In this document: one piece after another, positions 1-6,285 of the stretch | Layout: every line of letters begins with the position of its first letter | Position numbering within the stretch: position 1 is the stretch's first letter | Assembly (NCBI GenBank): GCA_014380985.1 | Contig: JACMIU010000204.1 | Location: forward strand, 1 to 6,481 | From: Armatimonadota bacterium | GTDB lineage: Bacteria > Armatimonadota > Armatimonadia > Armatimonadales > Armatimonadaceae | Direction of reading: 5' to 3' | Length of the DNA stretch: 6,481 bases | Translations under genes and position numbers: made by a program | The notes under the pieces: generated by a model | Databases searched by the model: none | What the model was told of the DNA's origin: nothing | The model's input: only the letters and a program-made list of their open reading frames with translations

Positions 1-573
1 AACGTGCAAAATGCGCGGGTGCAACTCTCGAAACACCGCATCGCATCACCACTCACGGGTCGCGTCTTGGAAACCCGTGCTGAAATCGGCGAAATCGCCG
101 CACCCGGTGTGCCGATTGCGGTTTTGTCGGATGTGCGCGATTTGCGGGCGGTGTTTGCGGTTCCCGAAGCGGCACGTCCCTTGCTTTCCGTAGGCAAGCG
201 CGTCTCTCTCACCACCGACGCCTTACCCGGCAAAACATTTCCCGCCCGCGTCGCCGTGTTGAACTTTCAAGGCGATGCCCGAACGCGCACCTTTCGCGTC
301 GAAGTCGCCGTTTCCAACGTTGCCGAAGCACTGCTTCCGAACATGACGGCACGGTTATCGCTTCCAGTCGGCACGGCGATGCGGCGCGTCACGGTTCCGG
401 TATCGGCAGTCGCCACCGATCCGGTGAGCGGCGAGACGTTCGTACTTGCCGTGCGCGAGACCGGTTCAACGCGGCAAAGGGTCACGCTGGGTGAACCGAT
501 CGGTACGAACGCGGTGCGCGTCGTGAAAGGGTTAAACGGCGGCGAAACACTGGTAGCAAACCCTGACCGGTAA
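1..573 (+). CDS. RND efflux periplasmic adaptor (membrane fusion protein, HlyD/AcrA type), 5'-truncated by window edge
   Basis: Periplasmic adaptor that would bridge the inner-membrane pump to an outer-membrane channel. The frame is open from base 1, so the GTG at 4-6 is not a start; the signal peptide, the first lipoyl half and the helical hairpin lie upstream. Visible, numbering from base 1: the end of the hairpin and return lipoyl strand (residues about 5-45, with the family-typical SPLTGRV at 16-22), the beta-barrel domain (about 46-125, VFAVPEAARPLL to LLPNMTARLSL), and a membrane-proximal domain (about 128-190, starting RVTVPVSAV and ending GLNGGETLVANPDR). The order and motifs are those of the AcrA/MexA/HlyD family. 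The RND pump two genes downstream supports this role. Substrate cannot be read from the sequence. The adaptor family assignment is firm; membership of a particular named pump system is not. Confidence 0.9.
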   Translation, partial: NVQNARVQLSKHRIASPLTGRVLETRAEIGEIAAPGVPIAVLSDVRDLRAVFAVPEAARPLLSVGKRVSLTTDALPGKTFPARVAVLNFQGDARTRTFRVEVAVSNVAEALLPNMTARLSLPVGTAMRRVTVPVSAVATDPVSGETFVLAVRETGSTRQRVTLGEPIGTNAVRVVKGLNGGETLVANPDR

Positions 574-577
574 TTAA

Positions 578-583
578 AGAGGA
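578..583 (+). promoter_or_regulatory. Ribosome binding site of the 95-residue ORF
   Basis: AGAGGA, 8 nt before the ATG at 592, in an A-rich 18-nt gap after the adaptor stop codon. This is a good Shine-Dalgarno match and is the main reason to accept the small ORF at 592-879 as a real gene. Confidence 0.7.
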
Positions 584-591
584 AAACAAAA

Positions 592-879
592 ATGCAGGAA
601 AATCTCTCAAACGTCTCTACATCATTTCCCGACTATTTACGCCATGAAATAGCGGCAAAAAAGCCTCATGTCAGCGCGCAGGAAACATGGGAATGGTGGT
701 GCGGCGGACGCAGTGTGACAGTCACTGTTTGCGCTTGTTGCCCAGGTCGTGTCGGCTATCTAAAGGTCTGGGGAACGAATATCGAAACCGATATGGAAAT
801 CGGCACACTACACGGTGCCAAAGATTTCCATCCGCTATGGCAATGGTTGGAGTCAACCGACGACACGGAGATAAAATAA
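592..879 (+). CDS. Hypothetical 95-residue cysteine-containing protein inside an RND efflux operon
   Basis: I do not recognise this family. It starts with ATG behind a good ribosome binding site and ends 1 nt before the pump start, and no other long frame fits between adaptor and pump. The protein has no signal peptide or membrane segment, so it should be cytoplasmic. It has an Asp/Glu/Lys-rich N-terminus (1-30), a Trp-rich patch WEWWCGG (33-39), a short beta-like stretch running into CACCPGR (47-53), and a C-terminal half ending HPLWQWLES (80-88). Cysteines at 37, 47, 49 and 50 with histidines at 74 and 80 could bind a metal or be redox-active; this is inference from spacing only. Its first 60 nt carry only 23 G/C by my count, clearly below the flanking genes, which may point to separate acquisition. 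A small protein between adaptor and pump is not part of the usual RND gene order. Confidence 0.7.
   Translation: MQENLSNVSTSFPDYLRHEIAAKKPHVSAQETWEWWCGGRSVTVTVCACCPGRVGYLKVWGTNIETDMEIGTLHGAKDFHPLWQWLESTDDTEIK
867..870 (+). promoter_or_regulatory. Ribosome binding site of the RND pump gene
   Basis: GGAG lies 10 nt before the pump ATG at 881 and inside the last codons of the preceding small gene, whose stop codon TAA (877-879) is 1 nt from that ATG. The layout suggests that translation of the pump is coupled to the small gene. Confidence 0.55.
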
Positions 880-880
880 A

Positions 881-3800
881 ATGAACCAAAACAACTCACT
901 CACCCGCCTCTCGTTCCGCTTCAAACCGGTGACGTACCTGCTTACCGCACTTCTGATGGTTGTCGGCATAGTGGGTCTGCTTTCGATGTCGCGCCGCGAA
1001 GACCCCGACCTGAAGGGGCGGTTCGGGCAAATTATCGCCTTGTATCCCGGTGCGACCGCCGCACAGGTAGAAGATTTAGTCACCGAGCGTATCGAGCGTA
1101 CTCTGCGCGAGGTAGACGACATTGGCGACGTAGAATCGGTGTCGCGCCCCGGAATCGCCGTGGTCGCGTTTGAAGCGAGCGACAACATGACCGGAACGCT
1201 CGACAAAATGATGGACGATGTGCGGGAGCGGATGAACGATGTTCGCGCCGATGTGCCAAGCGGTGTCACCGCTATCTCTGTCAACGACCGGTTTACCGAC
1301 ACGTCCGCACTGATTATCGGTGTGACGAATCCTGCAATGACCGATGCACAGCGCGAAACGATAGCGAAGCAGTTGCGAGACCGATTGCGCGTTTTGCCGG
1401 AAGTTGCCGAAGCGAAGCTTGTGGGCGATCAGACCGAGACTATAACAGTTGCTCTGTCGTCGCCGAAAATCGCGCAGTACAACGGCGCGGTAACACCCGA
1501 CACGGTGGCAAACGCGCTTTCGCAAAACAACGTTTTGTCCGGTTCCGGTGGCTCCGCCCGAACCGGCGATGCCCGCTTAAACCTCGCCCCGACGGGTGAG
1601 TTTCGCACCGAGGACGATTTGCGTGCCGTGATCGTTGGCGCAACCGACGGCGGCTTGCCCATCTACCTGCGCGACGTTGCCACCGTCACCCGCGGCTACG
1701 CCGACCCATCGCCCACCCGGCTTCGCGTGAGCGGGAATGATGCAGTCGCCGTTTCGGTGACGATGCGGAAAGGCAAAAATATTTCCGCTCTTGGTGAAGA
1801 GGCGAAACAGGTAATTGCCGATTTGCAAAAAGTTGTGCCGTCCGGCACAGCGATTACCACCGTCAACGATTTGCCGCGCTCGGTGGAGGGTCGTATCGAG
1901 GGCTTTTTTCATGAACTGTGCCTTGCCGTCGTTATCATTTTTGCCGTGATGTTTTTATTCATGGGCTGGCGTTCCGCGCTACTGGTGGGGGCGGTCTTGC
2001 CCGTGTCGTTGATCGCAACATTCGCGGCGATGTGGCTCACGGGGCGCGACATTCAGCAATTAAGTATCGCTGCTCTGATTATCGCTCTGGCTTTGGTGGT
2101 GGACAATGCGATTGTGGTTTTGGACAACATCGAGGAAAAGATGGCGATCGGCGACACTGGGCGTGAAGAAGCGGCGATTTCCGGTACGGAAGCGTTGACC
2201 GCACCGCTCATTACGTCGAACATGGTGGCGATTCTGGGTTTTTTGCCACTCGCGTTCCTGCCCGGTGGCGTGGGCGATTTTGTCCGCGACTTGGGACTGG
2301 TCACATCGCTATCGCTTGCCGTGTCCGTGCTGGTGAATGTAACCCTGACCCCGCTACTGTGCGCGTCGTTTCTGCGGGCGGGACACGAGGAAAAGAAAAC
2401 GCCGGTACAAAAATGGCTCGACGGCGTTATCGCCAATCTACGCGACGGCAAAGCGGGGCTGGCGCAATGGTCGCTCAAACGCCCCGCTCTGGTGGTCGCC
2501 ATCGCGGTACTGGCATTCGTCGGATCGGTGTCGCTGATTCCCCGGCTTGGTTTTGCATTCTTTCCGCCCGCCGAGCGTGATCAGTTCGTGATAGACGTCT
2601 GGCTTCCCGAAGGACGCGACATTGTCGCAACCGGCGACGCGGTGCGCGTTGTTGAAAATCTTCTCTTAAAGGAGAAGAAGGAGAAGAATGTGCGCTCATT
2701 CGTGGCATACATCGGGCAGGGGGGTCCCCGGTTTTACTACAACATCACGCCGGAAGCCCCTGCCGCGAACTACGCGCAAATCGTGGTCAATTCGGCGTCG
2801 CTCGATGCTACGGACGAATTGGTTCCGCGCCTGCAAAAGACATTGCGAGCCGCAACGCCACAGGCACGGGTCGTCGTGAAGAAACTGGAGCAAGGTTCCC
2901 CGGTCGGTGCACCGATAGCGGTTCGCATCACCGGTGACGATACTCAAATACTGCGAAAACTGTCTGCCGACGTTCGGCGCGTCGTCGCGGGCACTCCCGG
3001 CGCGGTCAGCGTCTACGAGGACTACGCCGAACGCCCTCTGCGGCTTCGTGTGGCGGTGGATGATGACCGTGCCGCACCGCTCGGCATCACGTCTGCAAGC
3101 GTGGCGCGTCAGGTACGGCTTGCGTTTAGCGGCGAAACGGCAACTTTTTTGCGTGATGGCGACGAGCAGATTCCGGTGGATTTGCGCCTCGAAACGAGTG
3201 AGCGAGATGCGACCGATTTGCTCGACTTATATGTGGCGGGAAACAGTGTCACCGTGCCGCTTCGTTCCATTGCAACCGTGTCGCTCGCGCCGGAAGATGC
3301 TCGCATCGTGCGCCGCAACGCACAACACACGCTCACCGTCTTTGCGTACTCCGACGGTTCGCGTCTTGCCTCGGCGGTGCAGGCGGACGCGCAAAAGAGT
3401 CTTGCGAAACTAAATGTGCCGGACGGCTATCAGGTCTCCTTCGGCGGCGAATCGGAAAAATCCGGCGACTCGTTCGCGCAATTGCTAACCGTGTTCGCGG
3501 TAGCGTTCGTGTTCAATATCGTGATTCTGACCGTGCAATTCAACAATGCCGCGATAGTCGCGGCGGTACTTTCCGCGGTTCCTTTGGGCGTTATCGGCGC
3601 GATTCCCGGTCTGTTTTTGGCACATCAAAACTTCGGCTTCATGGCGTTTTTGGGAATAATGGCACTGGGCGGTTTGGTAACAAACCATACAATCTATATT
3701 TTCCACTATGCGCTGGAGGAGGCGCACGAACAGGGTTTGACGATGGCGGATGCCCTCATTGCGGCATCGCGGCGACGGCTTCGCCCGATTCTGCTCACCG

Positions 3801-4003
3801 TGCTACTGTCGGTCGGCGCGTTGCTCCCGCAAGCCTTCTCCGGCTCGCGCCTGTTTCCGCCGCTCGATTGGGCGATTATCGCGGGACTGACGGTTTCCAC
3901 GTTCCTGACAATGATCGTGGTTCCGAGCGTGTACATCCTGCTTCGCGGGAAGCAGACGGAATCGGTTCCACCAGGCAACGAAGGTTTTCCTTTGGAACGG
4001 TAA
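881..4003 (+). CDS. RND-family efflux transporter permease (AcrB/HAE1-like), inner-membrane pump
   Basis: Proton-driven trimeric exporter of the AcrB/MexB superfamily. At 1040 residues it is full length (AcrB has 1049). TM1 is about 17-36, followed by the first porter/docking half; the family signature SRREDPDLKGR (38-48) and YPGATAAQVEDLVTERIE (55-72) follow TM1. TM2-TM6 span about 344-497, TM7 about 534-553, the second periplasmic half about 555-862, and TM8-TM12 about 864-1020, so both repeats are complete. The proton-relay position in TM4 reads VVDNAIVV: Asp408 matches AcrB Asp407, while the second acidic residue is Asn409. In TM10 GLVTNHTIYIF puts Asn935-His936 where AcrB has Lys940-Asn941. 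Retention of one Asp and loss of the Lys occur in divergent HAE subgroups, so the pump is probably functional but not close to AcrB itself. It follows an adaptor gene in the same operon. Substrate (drug, solvent, metal or lipid) cannot be assigned; the single TM4 Asp and the lack of CusA-type motifs make a heavy-metal pump less likely. Confidence 0.95.
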   Translation: MNQNNSLTRLSFRFKPVTYLLTALLMVVGIVGLLSMSRREDPDLKGRFGQIIALYPGATAAQVEDLVTERIERTLREVDDIGDVESVSRPGIAVVAFEASDNMTGTLDKMMDDVRERMNDVRADVPSGVTAISVNDRFTDTSALIIGVTNPAMTDAQRETIAKQLRDRLRVLPEVAEAKLVGDQTETITVALSSPKIAQYNGAVTPDTVANALSQNNVLSGSGGSARTGDARLNLAPTGEFRTEDDLRAVIVGATDGGLPIYLRDVATVTRGYADPSPTRLRVSGNDAVAVSVTMRKGKNISALGEEAKQVIADLQKVVPSGTAITTVNDLPRSVEGRIEGFFHELCLAVVIIFAVMFLFMGWRSALLVGAVLPVSLIATFAAMWLTGRDIQQLSIAALIIALALVVDNAIVVLDNIEEKMAIGDTGREEAAISGTEALTAPLITSNMVAILGFLPLAFLPGGVGDFVRDLGLVTSLSLAVSVLVNVTLTPLLCASFLRAGHEEKKTPVQKWLDGVIANLRDGKAGLAQWSLKRPALVVAIAVLAFVGSVSLIPRLGFAFFPPAERDQFVIDVWLPEGRDIVATGDAVRVVENLLLKEKKEKNVRSFVAYIGQGGPRFYYNITPEAPAANYAQIVVNSASLDATDELVPRLQKTLRAATPQARVVVKKLEQGSPVGAPIAVRITGDDTQILRKLSADVRRVVAGTPGAVSVYEDYAERPLRLRVAVDDDRAAPLGITSASVARQVRLAFSGETATFLRDGDEQIPVDLRLETSERDATDLLDLYVAGNSVTVPLRSIATVSLAPEDARIVRRNAQHTLTVFAYSDGSRLASAVQADAQKSLAKLNVPDGYQVSFGGESEKSGDSFAQLLTVFAVAFVFNIVILTVQFNNAAIVAAVLSAVPLGVIGAIPGLFLAHQNFGFMAFLGIMALGGLVTNHTIYIFHYALEEAHEQGLTMADALIAASRRRLRPILLTVLLSVGALLPQAFSGSRLFPPLDWAIIAGLTVSTFLTMIVVPSVYILLRGKQTESVPPGNEGFPLER

Positions 4004-4026
4004 CCGCGACATAAAGCGCGTGTCAA
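3997..4026 (-). promoter_or_regulatory. Possible weak antisense promoter mirrored by the inverted repeat
   Basis: The left arm of the inverted repeat starts TGTCAA, so on the minus strand it gives a perfect TTGACA -35 box (4021-4026). Exactly 18 nt on lies TACCGT (3997-4002), which keeps T1, A2 and T6 of the -10 consensus. The same 18-nt spacing is used by the forward promoter on the other arm. If active it would produce RNA antisense to the 3' end of the pump gene. The -10 match is weak, so this may be a by-product of the palindrome. Confidence 0.2.
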
Positions 4027-4084
4027 TGCGCGGGCAGAAACAAACCAGTAACGTTTGTTTCTGCCCGCGCATTGACATACGCGC
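4016..4084. repeat. Long perfect inverted repeat between pump operon and GAF gene (possible terminator hairpin or operator)
   Basis: The arms 4021-4045 and 4053-4077 are perfect reverse complements over 25 bp, with the 7-nt loop CAGTAAC (4046-4052). GCGCG at 4016-4020 pairs further with CGCGC at 4080-4084 after a 2-nt bulge (TA, 4078-4079), giving about 30 pairs. The left arm begins 17 nt after the pump stop codon, so in the mRNA it forms a very stable hairpin at the operon end, consistent with termination or 3'-end protection. There is no T-run after the stem, so it is not a canonical intrinsic terminator. The outer end of the right arm is also the -35 box of the GAF promoter, so a regulator binding the palindrome, or cruciform extrusion, would affect that promoter. 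A small dispersed repeat element is the third option. Confidence 0.9.
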
Positions 4085-4101
4085 CCGGTATTGTCTACAA
4101 T
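4072..4101 (+). promoter_or_regulatory. Sigma70-type promoter of the GAF gene
   Basis: TTGACA (4072-4077, perfect -35) and TACAAT (4096-4101, 5 of 6 at -10) are separated by 18 nt. The -35 box is the outer end of the right arm of the inverted repeat. Transcription should begin near 4107-4110, only 8-11 nt before the ATG at 4118. The promoter also rules out the upstream TTG at 4091 as a start, because that codon would lie before the transcript begins. Confidence 0.75.
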
Positions 4102-4117
4102 ACGCTTGCAGCCGCCG

Positions 4118-6283
4118 ATGAACCCCGCCGACACTTCCCCCCCCACCGACGCCGCGCTTTTGACCGCCTTGCACGAGGTATTGTCGCTACTCGCGCAGGA
4201 CGACGCGCCGGAACCGGTGTTCGCACAAGCCGCCGAAAAAGCCTTGCTCCTCACCGGGGCGGCGTCGGCGTTTGTCGCCCTGCTCGACCCGTCCCGCGAA
4301 CAACTGAGTTTTGAAACCGCGCTTGGCGACAGTACCGACGGCATGGTGGGAACCAAAGTGCTTGCCGCCGATTCCCTGCTCGGAACCACGGCGCGAACCG
4401 GCGAGGCACGGCTCTATTACCGTCCCGAAAAAATCGTCACGGGTTCGGGCGATCCGCTTTCCGCCGCCGTGGTCGCGCTGTTCGCCGGGGGGGTTCCCAT
4501 GGGAGCGTTCGCGGTGCTGAACAAAGCTGGATCACGCCCGTTCGACGGCGCGGACTTGCTGATACTTTCTACGCTCGCTAAAGCCGCGTCGGTCGCATTA
4601 GTCGGGGCGAAGCGGCGCGACGACGGCAAGCGGCAGTCCCGCGAACTCGGCATTTTGTACAACGCCGTGCGCGGAATCGCCGGGCATTTGTCGGTGCAAG
4701 AAGTGCTTTCCGCAGTGATGACGCAAACCGCCGCGCACCTGCCCGGCGCGGCGGGCGCGGTGTTTTTATACGGCGACGACCGGCACGGTTTGTTTGTCGC
4801 CGCCGAGAACGGTTTGAGCGCGGAAGAACGCGAAACGGTGTTGCCGGTCGGCGAAGGCGTGGCAAAGGCGATTTTGTCCGCCCAGCGTCCCGTTTTTCTG
4901 CAGTTTGACGGGGGCGACGCGCCGGAATCGTCGCGTCTTTTCGCGTCGCCCTTCCCCGACCTCGGCATTCGCTCCGGCATCGGATGCGCCTTGCGGTCGG
5001 GCGACACTACGCACGGCTTGCTCCTCGTTCTATCGCGTAGCCCGGCGGGCGCGTACACATTAGCCGACGCCAATCTGATGTCGGCTTTAGCGTCGCAAAC
5101 CGCGAACGCCTTAGACAACGCCCTGCTGTTCGAGGACGCCACGCGACGCGCCGAAGAAGCCACCACGCTTTACGAACTGTCGCAAACCGTGTCGTCGTCG
5201 CTCGATAGCGCGACGATTCCCGAACGGGTCGCCGACGCCGTGGTGTCGCTTCTCGCCGTGGACAAGTTCGCGCTGTTCTTGGAGAAGGAACCCGGCGATT
5301 CGCTGTCGCTGATAGCGTCGCGGGGCTTGTCCCCCGGCGTCGCGGAGAAGTGGCAACCCGCTTTAGGCGACGGTTTGCCCGGCTGGGTGATGGAGTTTGA
5401 AACCCCGACCGCCGTCGCCGATATTTCCGCCGACCATCGCAACGCCGCCGCCGCTTATCCCGTGCAAAACGAAAGTGTCGCGTCGCTCGCGTGTATGCCG
5501 CTACAAGCCGCACAGCGCACGATTGGCGTCTTATGCGCCCTGTCCTCGCGCCGCCGCTTTTTCACGATTGCCGAGATGGAGTTACTCTACACGGTGGCGA
5601 ACCAAGCCGCGATTGCCTTAGAGAACGCCCGCATCTACGCCGACGTGCGCGAAAAAGGGCGCGAACTTCGTAAATATTTTCACCGCGTCGCCCGCGCCTT
5701 GGGGTCGGCGCAGTCGCCCCGCGCCGTGCCGCATTTAATCGCCACCTTGACATTAGAAATCATGGGCGGCGACCGCTGTGCCCTGTACGAAGTCAAAGAG
5801 ATGAATGGCGAACGAATGTTGGAACTGGTGGCGCGGCACGGTTTCCGCTTGTCTTATGAGCCGGAAGGCGCGGGCGCGGCGACCAACCTTCGCGCCACCG
5901 AACCGCCTGTCCCCGTCACGTTCGCGGCGACCGACGAACACCCGTCCGGCTGGGTAGCGCGGCGCGGTCGCTCTTTGGTCGTGGAGGAATTGGGCGAGGA
6001 CACGCGCTTCGACCGCGCCCTGACCCGACCGGCGCGGGGGAAAGCCGGTTCGCTCGTTGCCGTGCCACTCCGAAGTGCGGGCGACACGGTGGGGGTCTTA
6101 GAAATGTACACGCGCAAAGAACGCCGTTTCCGGTCGGAGGATTTGCGCCTGCTACTGACGTTCGCGTCGCAAGCCACGGTGGCGTTTTCCGCCGCCCGCC
6201 TCGCCGATGAGCGCGAATCCGCCGCGCACGAACTGCAGGCATTGCGCGAAACGCTTGCCGCTTTGCAGTCACTGAGCGAGTGA
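4118..6283 (+). CDS. Tandem four-GAF-domain protein without recognisable output domain
   Basis: A 721-residue soluble protein of repeated GAF domains, a fold that binds small ligands (often cyclic nucleotides, haem or metabolites) or mediates dimerisation. Rough domains: GAF1 16-165, GAF2 185-336, GAF3 353-505, GAF4 520-695, then a short helical tail to 721. Each domain closes with the same strand-helix pattern, for example IGVLCALSS...VANQAAIALENARIY in GAF3 and VGVLEMYTR...FASQATVAF in GAF4. Linkers such as LFEDATRRAEEATTLYELSQ (337-356) are probably signalling coiled coils. I see no HisKA/HATPase, GGDEF, EAL, PP2C, HTH or receiver domain, no signal peptide and no membrane segment. GAF2-4 lack the phytochrome chromophore signature. 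I chose ATG 4118: an in-frame TTG at 4091 lies upstream of the promoter's -10 box, and the next Met (residue 76) is inside GAF1. No Shine-Dalgarno site precedes the ATG, so translation is probably leaderless or nearly so. Ligand and partner are unknown; it has its own promoter and is not clearly part of the pump operon. Confidence 0.88.
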   Translation: MNPADTSPPTDAALLTALHEVLSLLAQDDAPEPVFAQAAEKALLLTGAASAFVALLDPSREQLSFETALGDSTDGMVGTKVLAADSLLGTTARTGEARLYYRPEKIVTGSGDPLSAAVVALFAGGVPMGAFAVLNKAGSRPFDGADLLILSTLAKAASVALVGAKRRDDGKRQSRELGILYNAVRGIAGHLSVQEVLSAVMTQTAAHLPGAAGAVFLYGDDRHGLFVAAENGLSAEERETVLPVGEGVAKAILSAQRPVFLQFDGGDAPESSRLFASPFPDLGIRSGIGCALRSGDTTHGLLLVLSRSPAGAYTLADANLMSALASQTANALDNALLFEDATRRAEEATTLYELSQTVSSSLDSATIPERVADAVVSLLAVDKFALFLEKEPGDSLSLIASRGLSPGVAEKWQPALGDGLPGWVMEFETPTAVADISADHRNAAAAYPVQNESVASLACMPLQAAQRTIGVLCALSSRRRFFTIAEMELLYTVANQAAIALENARIYADVREKGRELRKYFHRVARALGSAQSPRAVPHLIATLTLEIMGGDRCALYEVKEMNGERMLELVARHGFRLSYEPEGAGAATNLRATEPPVPVTFAATDEHPSGWVARRGRSLVVEELGEDTRFDRALTRPARGKAGSLVAVPLRSAGDTVGVLEMYTRKERRFRSEDLRLLLTFASQATVAFSAARLADERESAAHELQALRETLAALQSLSE
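4137..4144 (+). repeat. C8 homopolymer at codons 7-9 of the GAF gene
   Basis: Eight consecutive C, 19 nt after the A of the start codon, encode the Ser7-Pro8-Pro9 region. Length changes here would shift the frame almost from the start; one added C would lead to a TGA at 4312-4314. It is a candidate slippage tract or sequencing-error site. Confidence 0.85.
4487..4493 (+). repeat. G7 homopolymer inside the GAF1 coding region
   Basis: Seven consecutive G in the codons for the Gly-Gly-Val turn (residues 124-126) of GAF1. It is a second, shorter possible slippage site in the same gene. Confidence 0.8.
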
Positions 6284-6285
6284 AA

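Noticed and set aside
2719..2724. G6 run in the pump gene as a slippage site
   Set aside because: It is short for this base composition and lies mid-gene in conserved coding sequence; nothing suggests a switch.
4021..4077. Canonical Rho-independent terminator
   Set aside because: The stem is strong but no T-run follows the right arm (next bases TACGCGCCC); a termination or stabilising role is possible but not the standard type, so it is reported as an inverted repeat.
4091..4117. TTG at 4091 as the start of the GAF gene (9 extra residues)
   Set aside because: It overlaps the region just before the -10 box TACAAT (4096-4101), so it would not be in the mRNA from the evident promoter; ATG 4118 is in frame and fits.
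3706..4389. Long open frame on the minus strand (227 codons) across the end of the pump gene and start of the GAF gene
   Set aside because: It runs through the palindrome and promoter, has a low-complexity Ser/Ala/Arg-rich translation and no family signature; it is a shadow of GC-rich coding DNA.
4417..5166. Minus-strand open frame of 249 codons inside the GAF gene
   Set aside because: It is antisense to well-conserved GAF domains, with Arg/Ser/Pro/Ala-rich composition and no recognisable motif.
5007..5513. Minus-strand open frame of 168 codons inside GAF3
   Set aside because: The translation is dominated by Arg, typical of reverse-frame reading in GC-rich genes; no ribosome binding site or motif was found.
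4670..6200. Phytochrome-like or bilin-binding GAF domain
   Set aside because: The cysteines present (residues 290, 459, 473, 554) are not in the chromophore signature context and no DIP-type motif or PHY domain is present.
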